This document shows, piece after piece, positions 56,568 to 63,316 of a stretch of 64,000 bases of DNA. The notes beneath the pieces were generated by a model, which saw only the letters and a list, made by a program, of their open reading frames with translations, was not told the origin of the DNA and did no database searches. The DNA comes from a virus. The stretch lies in IMG/VR virus record IMGVR_UViG_3300031857_000123, positions 1-64,000 of that record; one strand, given 5' to 3'. Position 1 is the first letter of the stretch. Each line of letters begins with the position of its first letter. The translations under genes and the position numbers were made by a program.

Positions 56568-56667
56568 ATATATTAGTACTTATTTTAACACAAGGGCGAT
56601 TAACTCCCACCGGATATATAGATTATCACTCTTTTGACGGCACGTATGTATAAGTACTAATATATGG
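56566..56667 (-). repeat. Intergenic hairpin 7 (18-bp perfect arms)
   Basis: CCATATATTAGTACTTAT pairs perfectly with ATAAGTACTAATATATGG. The final GG of the minus-strand 3' arm are the first two bases of the tRNA-shaped gene. Confidence 0.9.
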
Positions 56668-56845
56668 AGACCATCCCTAAATGGTCAACATATAGTCTTA
56701 TTACTGAGGGCGACAGCCCCACTGTATCTTAGAATATCCAAACATCCCTTCTACAGCGGCAGGGCGTTCTTTTGGTTGACGGGGCTTACACCCGCCTCGA
56801 ACGTAACTTATTCCTAGGGGCTAGAACTTGTCAGAGGAACGGGAC
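56668..56845 (-). ncRNA. Structured non-coding segment upstream of hairpin 7
   Basis: No frame fits. On the minus strand: GACCAT/ATGGTC, GGGC/GCCC tetraloop, TTCCT/AGGAA, CGTTC/GAACG around GGCGGG/CCCGTC. The stretch from GTTCGAGG to ACCAAAAGAA (about 56800 to 56763) resembles the tmRNA acceptor piece in order and spacing. Its role is unknown. Confidence 0.4.
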
Positions 56846-57043
56846 TTAATTACTATTTTTATAGACTCTGAGTGCTTCAGCGTCAAGGCTAGCATAAACT
56901 CGGAAACTATCGCGACCAACCTTGTCATAAAGATCGTTTGCCATTTGCTCAAGATTTACAAGTTGCTCGATTGAGATCAAGGTACAAGTAACATATCGTG
57001 ACAAGAAAGCATCAATTAAAAAATCGCGTGAATAGCCTGCCAT
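56846..57043 (-). CDS. Small helical protein
   Basis: 65 residues, helical, acidic. A promoter with -10 at 57065-57070 lies just upstream. Function unknown. Confidence 0.6.
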   Translation of the reverse strand: MAGYSRDFLIDAFLSRYVTCTLISIEQLVNLEQMANDLYDKVGRDSFRVYASLDAEALRVYKNSN

Positions 57044-57064
57044 GTTTTCTCCAAATCAGCCTAT

Positions 57065-57093
57065 ATTATATCAATAAACAACTGTTTCGTCAA
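57065..57093 (-). promoter_or_regulatory. Sigma70-type promoter
   Basis: Minus strand: TTGACG at 57093-57088, TATAAT at 57070-57065, spacer 17 bp. The -35 box lies in the 3' end of 57071..57400. Confidence 0.85.
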
Positions 57094-57400
57094 ATGTCAA
57101 AACTCTGATCTTAACATCACCACGTTCTTCAGCTCGCGCAAGCCAGGTGTTTAGTACACTGTGCATAAACGAACTCATGTGATAGTTGTGTGCATGACAA
57201 CGATAAGTGCTGCCACTATACCCATCAAACTCAAGCCAGTCACCATCACGGCGTACTTGAGTAATCCCACTATTAAGTTTCCAGCTATCACTGCCCATGT
57301 AACCACCATACCAACCAGCAAAAACTTTGCGCGTGGGTGTGGTTAGTTCAGGTGCGTCAAATTCTAGCACAACCCAAACATCTGGTGTGTATTCACTCAT
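57071..57400 (-). CDS. Hypothetical beta-rich protein
   Basis: 109 residues with strands such as 'VWVVLEFDAPELTTPTRKVFAGWYGGY' and 'GDWLEFDGYSGSTYRCHAHNYHM'. Overlaps the preceding gene by 8 nt. Function unknown. Confidence 0.6.
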   Translation of the reverse strand: MSEYTPDVWVVLEFDAPELTTPTRKVFAGWYGGYMGSDSWKLNSGITQVRRDGDWLEFDGYSGSTYRCHAHNYHMSSFMHSVLNTWLARAEERGDVKIRVLTFDETVVY

Positions 57401-57572
57401 ATGTATCCTCTTTAGGCCAGTTCTTGAGACTTTTATCTACTTCAATTTCTTCAATGGAATATTCGGGCATAGGAAACCTACGCTCTAAGGTTTCATAAGA
57501 AACACCATGAAATACCGCGACAACACTATTCCAGCCGGGTATTACTTTATTTACAATGTAAACAGTACTCAT
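57393..57572 (-). CDS. Small protein
   Basis: 59 residues, MSTVYIVNKVIPGWNSVVAV..., with GGAGAAATAAT upstream. Its stop and the next start share ATGAGTGA. Function unknown. Confidence 0.6.
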   Translation of the reverse strand: MSTVYIVNKVIPGWNSVVAVFHGVSYETLERRFPMPEYSIEEIEVDKSLKNWPKEDTYE

Positions 57573-57595
57573 ATTATTTCTCCGAATCAGACTAT

Positions 57596-57625
57596 ATTAT
57601 AATCTGATTCAAGGACTTAATTCAA
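57596..57625 (-). promoter_or_regulatory. Sigma70-type promoter (18-bp spacer)
   Basis: Minus strand: TTGAAT at 57625-57620, TATAAT at 57601-57596. The only promoter here with an 18-bp spacer. Confidence 0.75.
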
Positions 57626-57626
57626 G

Positions 57627-58022
57627 TCAATATTTTGTTTGTTCAGCCAGTCGACGGTACTCGCCGCCAGTAGGATGTATACCATCTTTGGTGGTTTGTG
57701 TAATCACAAGTGTAACGTCCCCATACATTTGCGCAACTTTTACCACAGGTGTTTGCTTGATGGTATTATTAGCTGGCAGTATCCAAGTTACACGACCACT
57801 AATACGATCACGTAACTCCGCAATTTCTTTGAATGTTTTATCTGCCAACCAATCATTAGTGCCAAGACTAATAACGGTGTGTTGCGCTGCTGGCATTGTA
57901 GCCGCGAATCGTTTATTCCAAGCAGTACTGGTAATACCCACACGTGCAATCAGCTCACACTGTGGACGGTGTTGGGCAACGCCCACGGCTATAGAGTCGC
58001 CAACTATCAAACATTCTAACAT
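57627..58022 (-). CDS. SGNH/GDSL-type hydrolase
   Basis: 131 residues from ATG 58022. Block I 'VGDSIAVG' (nucleophile Ser10), 'LGTNDW' (Asn56) and 'DGIHP' (Asp113, His116) give the full SGNH catalytic set, at below-average length for the family. It probably removes an acetyl or acyl group from a carbohydrate or small molecule. The start lies 6 nt after the CCA of tRNA-Arg(TCT), and the only purine-rich site (GGACC) is the tRNA acceptor itself. Confidence 0.82.
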   Translation of the reverse strand: MLECLIVGDSIAVGVAQHRPQCELIARVGITSTAWNKRFAATMPAAQHTVISLGTNDWLADKTFKEIAELRDRISGRVTWILPANNTIKQTPVVKVAQMYGDVTLVITQTTKDGIHPTGGEYRRLAEQTKY

Positions 58023-58028
58023 ATATTT

Positions 58029-58103
58029 TGGTCCGCCGTGCAGGAATCGAACCCACATTAAGGGCTTAGAAGACCCCTGTATTATCCATTATACGAACGG
58101 CAG
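58029..58103 (-). tRNA. tRNA-Arg(TCT)
   Basis: CTGCCGT/ACGGCGG acceptor, anticodon loop CTTCTAA, T-loop TTCGATT, encoded ACCA. Confidence 0.92.
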
Positions 58104-58108
58104 ATGTT

Positions 58109-58555
58109 TTAGCTGTAAATACGCATAATCGGCTTGTAAACACTAAATAGTTCACGGTTGTAGATTTCGACTAGCTCTGGGTCCATGTAGTCGTAATTGT
58201 CTGGAATATCAAGCACAATGGCTTTTGAATTCATTAAGTCAACCAGGTCGTAGTCGGCCACAAACTCCAGCTCAAGCTCGTCTTTGTTGTGCGGATTCAC
58301 AAACACAATCTTGTCTGCCCAGTGAATCAAGTTGGCTGAACACGGCACTAGTGCGTAGTTAAAGTTTGATCCACAACTACGGGCATTGATGCCGTGTTGT
58401 GCGGCTAGAGTAGCGCCGGTTGGGCTTCGCAAGAGGCCAGCACTGCACACAAAAAGCCAGCGAGCAGCGTGACCTTGATGTGAGTTAGCATATGGAGCTG
58501 TGGTTTTAAAGATTGCAGCATTTCGCGTGCCTGCGGCAAAGTATTTGTCTGTCAT
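58109..58555 (-). CDS. Low-molecular-weight protein tyrosine phosphatase-like
   Basis: 148 residues. 'WLFVCSAGLLRSPTG' carries the C-x5-R-S phosphate loop (Cys42), and 'LDIPDNYDYMDPELV' supplies the general-acid Asp region. This is the LMW-PTPase order. Targets are unknown. It overlaps the UV-endonuclease gene by ATGA and has a consensus promoter in that gene. Confidence 0.8.
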   Translation of the reverse strand: MTDKYFAAGTRNAAIFKTTAPYANSHQGHAARWLFVCSAGLLRSPTGATLAAQHGINARSCGSNFNYALVPCSANLIHWADKIVFVNPHNKDELELEFVADYDLVDLMNSKAIVLDIPDNYDYMDPELVEIYNRELFSVYKPIMRIYS

Positions 58556-59562
58556 TTTAGTAGTTGTTGTGCAAGTGGTGTACTTGCTAAGTTTTTTTGT
58601 TTTGATTCACACATTATATCGGCAACTGGACTAAATGTCAAGGCCCAGTTATTCACATCCTGATTCCAGTAGTAATCACTGTGAGCACGAAGCTTGGCGG
58701 ATGTAAAGCCTAGAGCTTTGAGTTGCTGCAAGTCTGGTCTAGTGTTTGGGTCGTGTTCGACCAAGCAGTCTTCACGGCTGACACTATAGTGTACGACAGG
58801 ACGCACACCACGCCAGCTATCGCACACACGCTTAAAACGTTCATCAGTAGGTTCAATGTATTCTCCTGAGTTAATCCAGTGGTGGTGAATGTCAAGCACA
58901 AGTGCACAAGTGTCTACTAGTTCAAGACTAGCATCAAGACCCCAGGTAAACTCGGCATTTTCGATTGTTAGGCAGTTACGTGCTTCGGGGCTAAGACGAC
59001 GCATGGCGGCTTTGATGCCATTGGGACCTAGCTTACCGCCAACGTGCACATTGCACTTGAAGTCTTGAAACTGCTTGCCGTAACCCATGTAACGAATCAG
59101 GTCAGCATGATACTCAAATTCGGTAATACTATTCTCTACAACGCCAGGATTCTCACTTGCCAACACGCAAAACTGACCTGGGTGGAAGCTCAGACGAATA
59201 TCGTGTTCGCGAGCAAAGTCGCCGCACATACCTAAGTGAGCTTCGAGCTTTGCAACAACATCTGATTCAAAGTAGAATGGCATATAGTCGTCATGAGTAT
59301 ATGCAGGCAACATATCTGATGTAATACGAAACATACGCTGATTGTGCGGCTGCTTGGCAACCCACTTGAGCTGACGATAGAAAGCATTCAGGTTATGGTC
59401 AAGCAAACCCCACAGCTTACTACGCCAACCGTCCGGTGTCTGACGAGCAAGATATGTAATAGTTGTAGACTTGGTGTTCAAGTCTGGGTGTGCAGTATCA
59501 TGCTCTGTTTGAATTTTACAAGCAAAGCCAATGCGCTGAATGTTTTGATTAAAATATGTCAT
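58552..59562 (-). CDS. UV damage endonuclease (UvdE/UvsE family)
   Basis: 336 residues from ATG 59562 (a GTG two codons earlier is possible). The family signatures 'IRLSFHPGQFCVLASENP', 'VHVGGKLGPNGIKAAMRR', 'LTIENAEFTW' and 'LVLDIHHHW' hold the metal ligands of the TIM-barrel active site. It nicks DNA 5' of UV photoproducts. Fits a phage exposed to sunlight. Confidence 0.9.
   Translation of the reverse strand: MTYFNQNIQRIGFACKIQTEHDTAHPDLNTKSTTITYLARQTPDGWRSKLWGLLDHNLNAFYRQLKWVAKQPHNQRMFRITSDMLPAYTHDDYMPFYFESDVVAKLEAHLGMCGDFAREHDIRLSFHPGQFCVLASENPGVVENSITEFEYHADLIRYMGYGKQFQDFKCNVHVGGKLGPNGIKAAMRRLSPEARNCLTIENAEFTWGLDASLELVDTCALVLDIHHHWINSGEYIEPTDERFKRVCDSWRGVRPVVHYSVSREDCLVEHDPNTRPDLQQLKALGFTSAKLRAHSDYYWNQDVNNWALTFSPVADIMCESKQKNLASTPLAQQLLK
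58613..58641 (-). promoter_or_regulatory. Sigma70-type promoter inside the UvdE gene
   Basis: Minus strand: TTGACA at 58641-58636, TATAAT at 58618-58613, spacer 17 bp: perfect consensus. It would give extra transcripts of the phosphatase-like gene and tRNA-Arg. Confidence 0.8.
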
Positions 59563-59569
59563 AGCCACA

Positions 59570-59598
59570 ATTATAACAAAAACAGTTCAGCAAATCAA
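59570..59598 (-). promoter_or_regulatory. Sigma70-type promoter for UvdE
   Basis: Minus strand: TTGATT at 59598-59593, TATAAT at 59575-59570, spacer 17 bp. Confidence 0.85.
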
Positions 59599-59606
59599 AT
59601 CAATAT

Positions 59607-59840
59607 TTATCGACCTACTAAGCCAAAGCAGATTCTGCACACAGGAAACTCGTCCTGATCGGTTTTGTGGTCGCTGCCCCAAATACCGCAGTGCGAGCAT
59701 TCACAGCAGTAGGATTCTAACAAGTAGTCATCAATGTCTTCAATATCAATGCCAGCATCACGGCAAGCTTCAGTAAGGGTTTTACGGGTTCCTGTCAAGC
59801 GCTTAGTTAGCCGCTTGTACATCTGGTTTATATCGGTCAT
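59607..59840 (-). CDS. Small zinc-finger protein
   Basis: 77 residues with 'CCECSHCGIWG' and 'CRICFG', two CxxC pairs that probably bind zinc, at the C-terminus; the N-terminal half is helical. It overlaps the next gene upstream by 38 nt. Function unknown. Confidence 0.62.
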   Translation of the reverse strand: MTDINQMYKRLTKRLTGTRKTLTEACRDAGIDIEDIDDYLLESYCCECSHCGIWGSDHKTDQDEFPVCRICFGLVGR

Positions 59841-60309
59841 CTAGGTGGGGGTGGGTTTTCTCGAATTCTAAAAGGAACATAATACAGCAGGCTGCGTGAG
59901 CCAGGTGTGACAAGCCTGATTCAGGGTCACGATCTTCACCAGCATTAAATGCTGTGATATGTCGCATTGCTGCGCTTAAGGGTCGGCTCCAGGCAAAGCC
60001 CTTGCGCCAGTTGTGTTCTGCGTATTTTTGTGCACCAAATGCCAACACAGCAGCCGTTTGATTCATGGCTTCTGTTGATAGCAGGTGTAGGGGCAGTTTG
60101 TCTTGGTCAAACTTTAGTGCTGTACCCGCTGCTTTTTGAATCTCTGCAATCTTGTTTCCACCACGCAGCATTATTTCATCAGCCATTGCCTTAATTTGCT
60201 CAGTGGTTGGATAACCATCGTCTGGTGGATATTGCGCGGCTCTGTCAGCATCGGTTGGAAATTCTCCAAACATCATTTTGTATTCTGTGTTTTCGTCTAG
60301 TTTAGGCAT
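59803..60309 (-). CDS. dATP/dGTP diphosphohydrolase-like protein
   Basis: 168 residues. 'LKFDQDKLPLHLLSTEAMNQTAAVLAFGAQKYAEHNWRKGFAWSRPLSAAMRHITAF' and 'LSHLAHAACCIMFLLEFE' are the helices of the phage dATP/dGTP diphosphohydrolase (MazZ-related, DUF5664) family. It may adjust the dNTP pool. No purZ-like gene was seen in the window, so use of modified adenine cannot be claimed. Confidence 0.75.
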   Translation of the reverse strand: MPKLDENTEYKMMFGEFPTDADRAAQYPPDDGYPTTEQIKAMADEIMLRGGNKIAEIQKAAGTALKFDQDKLPLHLLSTEAMNQTAAVLAFGAQKYAEHNWRKGFAWSRPLSAAMRHITAFNAGEDRDPESGLSHLAHAACCIMFLLEFEKTHPHLDDRYKPDVQAAN

Positions 60310-60484
60310 CTGGTTTCTTGGTTAGTAGTGCTGCAATTTGAGCTTTTTTGTGTAAGCTGTTGAGAATGTGTGTAGGAATGTTTACTGGCCGGTTATTTTG
60401 ACGACACCAATCTTCATAAACAGGCAAAAGCTTGTTTAAGATCAAGTCTTCTAGCTCGCGGGCATAAGATTTGTAAATAGGCAT
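60302..60484 (-). CDS. Small helical protein
   Basis: 60 residues, basic, helical (ARELEDLILNKLLPVYEDWCRQ). First gene below the divergent promoter region. Function unknown. Confidence 0.6.
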   Translation of the reverse strand: MPIYKSYARELEDLILNKLLPVYEDWCRQNNRPVNIPTHILNSLHKKAQIAALLTKKPDA

Positions 60485-60504
60485 GGTATTCCTCCAGTTG
60501 ACTA

Positions 60505-60533
60505 ATTATACCGCAAAGGCAAAACTTTTTCAA
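60505..60533 (-). promoter_or_regulatory. Sigma70-type promoter, leftward
   Basis: Minus strand: TTGAAA at 60533-60528, TATAAT at 60510-60505, spacer 17 bp, preceded by AAATTTACAT. Divergent from the next promoter. Confidence 0.87.
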
Positions 60534-60578
60534 ATGTAAATTTTGCTGTGTTGGCGCAGTGCACCGACAATTTTTGAC

Positions 60579-60607
60579 TTGTCACACGCCGGTGTTTGAG
60601 TTATAAT
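60579..60607 (+). promoter_or_regulatory. Sigma70-type promoter, rightward
   Basis: TTGTCA at 60579-60584, TATAAT at 60602-60607, spacer 17 bp. With the leftward promoter it forms the strand switch of the early region. Confidence 0.87.
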
Positions 60608-60638
60608 GTTAAACACCTACAAAACTTTGTAATAAAAC

Positions 60639-60902
60639 ATGGACATTAATCTGCTCGTACAGCGTCTCCGACACGGAGACACTTATACAGTACAGGATGG
60701 GGACAACGACCCATATCAAGTCAATCGACCCCCTAATCACCTTATGATCAAAGCTGCTGATGTTATTGTGCACCAAGATAGTGTACTAAAACAAAATCAT
60801 GAAACAATTTCTAGCTTGCAACGTCAACTCAACGAACTCACACAACAATATGAAACGCTTCGAACTCAGTATACTACTACAGCAGCTAGCGGAACGTCTT
60901 GA
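60639..60902 (+). CDS. Small coiled-coil protein
   Basis: 87 residues. 'MDINLLVQRLRHGDTYTVQ...' then a C-terminal coiled coil (LKQNHETISSLQRQLNELTQQYETL). The 'KAADVIVHQDSVLK' segment is common in small phage proteins. Its end overlaps the next gene. Function unknown. Confidence 0.62.
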   Translation: MDINLLVQRLRHGDTYTVQDGDNDPYQVNRPPNHLMIKAADVIVHQDSVLKQNHETISSLQRQLNELTQQYETLRTQYTTTAASGTS

Positions 60903-61035
60903 TTGTGGTGAAGGCACTCGGCTAGAACAGATGAGCTTTGATGCACTAATGGAGATCTTAAATGAAGACATTAAAAATCGGAATACTGTGCCTGATGCTA
61001 GTGCCTTTTACCCTTGGCCTAGGCAACGCCCATGA
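60850..61035 (+). CDS. Small hypothetical protein overlapping both neighbours
   Basis: 61 residues from ATG 60850 (MKRFELSILLQQLAERLDCG). It overlaps the preceding gene by 53 nt and the SleB-like gene by 74 nt, more than usual. Composition is protein-like up to about residue 40. It could be a short gene or a leader. Confidence 0.4.
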   Translation: MKRFELSILLQQLAERLDCGEGTRLEQMSFDALMEILNEDIKNRNTVPDASAFYPWPRQRP

Positions 61036-61423
61036 TGGCAAAAAAGTAAAACAACCACGCTGGGCAGAGGTAGAGTGTTTGGCTAAAAACATTTACCACG
61101 AATCCCGCAATCAACCGCTTGAGGGTCAGATTGCTGTTGCGCAAGTTACAGTTAACCGTGTAGCTAGCCAACAGTTCCAAAATACCGTGTGTGGTGTAGT
61201 TTATGCACCCAGCCAGTTTTCGTGGACACTAGACAAGCGTAAGCGTGTGCGAGATCAAGAAGCCTGGCGGGTTAGTGTTAGTATTGCACGTGCTGTGCTA
61301 ACACGCTCAATAACTCTACCACACTTTCCTGCACTATACTTTCATACACCACAAGTAAACCCACGTTGGAATCGTGGTAAGCGTGTTGTGGCCAGAATTG
61401 GAAATCATATTTTTTACAGTTGA
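60962..61423 (+). CDS. SleB-type cell wall hydrolase, exported
   Basis: 153 residues. Signal peptide (MKTLKIGILCLMLVPFTLGLGNA) then 'ECLAKNIYHESRNQPLEGQIAVAQVTVNRV' with the catalytic Glu of the Hydrolase_2/SleB family, and 'PSQFSWT', 'ALYFHTPQVNPRWN'. It cuts glycan strands of peptidoglycan from the periplasm. It is far from the lysis cassette and in the early region. Confidence 0.85.
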   Translation: MKTLKIGILCLMLVPFTLGLGNAHDGKKVKQPRWAEVECLAKNIYHESRNQPLEGQIAVAQVTVNRVASQQFQNTVCGVVYAPSQFSWTLDKRKRVRDQEAWRVSVSIARAVLTRSITLPHFPALYFHTPQVNPRWNRGKRVVARIGNHIFYS

Positions 61424-61448
61424 ATCCTTGAACTGAGTCTGGTATAAT
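61420..61448 (+). promoter_or_regulatory. Sigma70-type promoter for the phosphoesterase
   Basis: TTGAAT at 61420-61425, TATAAT at 61443-61448, spacer 17 bp. Confidence 0.85.
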
Positions 61449-61471
61449 AAACAAATCAAGGAAATAATATT

Positions 61472-62227
61472 ATGAAAATCAGACTCTTATCAGACCTGCA
61501 CACAGAATTCCGTCTTCCCTACAAAACTCATGCAATGAGTGAGTATCGTGGCGAAGACGTGCTTGTGCTGGCGGGTGACATTGCCAGCGGAAGCTCCAAC
61601 ACCCTGGACGTTATCAAACACTTTCGTGACCAAGGCTTTCCCGAAATCATTTATGTGCCTGGCAACCACGAGTACTACGGCACTGGCTTTGACGAGTTCA
61701 ATGCTAAAATGCAAAACAAGTGCCTGGAGTTTGACAACGTGCACTTCTTAAACCCCGGCACTGTGACCATTGGTGGTGTTAAGTTTGTGGGCGGCACACT
61801 ATGGACTAACTTTGGTGATAACCCCTTCAGTCAGTCGGCAGCCAAACGTGGTATCAACGACTTCCGTCAGATTCGTGACTTTGATGTAAACCGCTGTGCC
61901 AAAACCTACTACCAGCACCTTGGATATATTCAAGATCAGTATGAGCAGCGTGGCGACTCAAAGGTTGTGGTTGTCACACACTTCTTACCAGCTCGTGAGT
62001 GCATTGCACCACGCTTTCGTGGAGCAAACTTACTAAATGACTACTTTGCTAATAACCTTGGTGAGTATATTTCTACTATGTCTAATGCTACTTGGCTTTT
62101 TGGCCACACACATGATGCTACTGATATTGTGCTTGGTGATACTCGTGTGGTTGCTAATCCACATGGTTACTACAATGCGCTAAACGACGGCGTTGGCTTT
62201 GACCCTTTTAAAACTATTGTGGTATGA
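61472..62227 (+). CDS. Calcineurin-like metallophosphoesterase
   Basis: 251 residues, with AAGGAAATAAT upstream. Motifs 'LLSDLHTEF' (D-x-H), 'LVLAGDIASG', 'YVPGNHEYYG', 'VVTHFLPA', 'LFGHTHD' complete the two-metal active site. Substrate unknown: nucleotide, RNA end or protein phosphate are all possible. It overlaps the next gene by 4 nt. Confidence 0.85.
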   Translation: MKIRLLSDLHTEFRLPYKTHAMSEYRGEDVLVLAGDIASGSSNTLDVIKHFRDQGFPEIIYVPGNHEYYGTGFDEFNAKMQNKCLEFDNVHFLNPGTVTIGGVKFVGGTLWTNFGDNPFSQSAAKRGINDFRQIRDFDVNRCAKTYYQHLGYIQDQYEQRGDSKVVVVTHFLPARECIAPRFRGANLLNDYFANNLGEYISTMSNATWLFGHTHDATDIVLGDTRVVANPHGYYNALNDGVGFDPFKTIVV

Positions 62228-62388
62228 ACAACAGATACTTAAACAGTTTACTACTCGGTCTACTAGGTGACATAAACCTAGTAGAACGCTGGTGGACGAC
62301 ACCTAACCGTGGCTTTAATATGCAATGTCCGTGTGATGTTGCAGAATCAGAAGTCCGCCGCTATCTTGAATCTTACTGCTTTAAATAA
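62224..62388 (+). CDS. Small protein between phosphoesterase and ThyX
   Basis: 54 residues, 'MNNRYLNSLLLGLLGDINLVERWWTTPNRGF...', coupled to the upstream gene by ATGA and ending 1 nt before the ThyX start. 'ERWWTTPN.AF' is a recurrent small phage protein motif. Function unknown. Confidence 0.65.
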   Translation: MNNRYLNSLLLGLLGDINLVERWWTTPNRGFNMQCPCDVAESEVRRYLESYCFK

Positions 62389-62389
62389 C

Positions 62390-63316
62390 ATGACCAACAC
62401 CGAAGACCTTATCACAGCCCGTGTACTAGCCGACTCAGTTAGTCCAGAGGGTCAGCGCATGACTACCATGGAAATTGAGTACCCAAGGTTTATCTTGGCT
62501 GAACTCAATACGCACCGTATGTTATCAAAGAATTCGGCGTCAAGTCGTGCTATTCCTGTTAAAACCATGCACGAACACATTCGTAACAATACTGCTGGGC
62601 CTGTATACTGGGGTGTTAATCAACCAGGTATGAAGGCTAAAACGTGCTTGGATGCCGAAGATACTGTTGAAGCACTCATGATCTGGGAACAGGCTCGTGA
62701 TAGCGCACTTGATTATGCCGGTCAGCTTGCTGATCTTAACCTGCACAAGCAGATCACCAACCGCATCACAGAGCCTTGGATGACGATGAAAACTGTGATT
62801 TCGGGCACTGAGTGGGCAAACTACTTTTGGTTGCGTGACCACCCAGATGCACAGCCAGAGATTGCACTGCTAGCAAACAAAATGCACAGTGTGTATGAGG
62901 CCAGCTCACCACAACTATTACATCCAGGAGAATGGCATGTTCCTTATGTTACTACTCACCGTGACAATTATTCTGGTGTTTTGCATTATCTTGACAGTAA
63001 TGACAAGTATATCACAGCAAAAGAAGCGTGCATTATCAGCGCTAGCTGCTGTGCTCAAGTGTCGTATCGCAAGAATGATGATAGCTACGAAAAAGCACTA
63101 AAAATCTTCCAACAGTTAATTGAAAGCGAACCAGCACACGCTAGCCCAGTTGAGCATCAGGCCACTCCTATGGATGTGGAATCAATGTGCCGTTTTGAAC
63201 CAGAAACTTGGCAACCTGGAGTTACTCATGTGAGTGCTAACAGTGACTTGTGGTCGGGTAATCTTCGTGGTTGGATTCAGCACCGCAAACTTATTCCCAA
63301 GGAGGCACGCTGGTGA
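62390..63316 (+). CDS. thyX: FAD-dependent thymidylate synthase-like protein (ThyX)
   Basis: 308 residues from ATG 62390. The signature 'NTHRMLSKNSASSRAIPV' corresponds to the ThyX RHRxxSxNxxSxR motif, and 'CCAQVSYRKND' is the phage-type conserved segment. It makes dTMP from dUMP with FAD, using the dUMP from the dUTPase. The final bases overlap a GTG start. Longer than bacterial ThyX, as in several phages. Confidence 0.88.
   Translation: MTNTEDLITARVLADSVSPEGQRMTTMEIEYPRFILAELNTHRMLSKNSASSRAIPVKTMHEHIRNNTAGPVYWGVNQPGMKAKTCLDAEDTVEALMIWEQARDSALDYAGQLADLNLHKQITNRITEPWMTMKTVISGTEWANYFWLRDHPDAQPEIALLANKMHSVYEASSPQLLHPGEWHVPYVTTHRDNYSGVLHYLDSNDKYITAKEACIISASCCAQVSYRKNDDSYEKALKIFQQLIESEPAHASPVEHQATPMDVESMCRFEPETWQPGVTHVSANSDLWSGNLRGWIQHRKLIPKEARW

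Noticed and set aside
56566-56667. Hairpin 7 as the spacer of a permuted tRNA, by analogy with the tmRNA
   Set aside because: The sequence before the hairpin does not pair with GGATCGG; the matching 3' acceptor strand lies downstream in normal order.
59803-60309. Evidence for 2-aminoadenine (Z) DNA from the MazZ-related protein
   Set aside because: No PurZ or specialised DpoZ polymerase was recognised; the family also occurs in phages with normal DNA.
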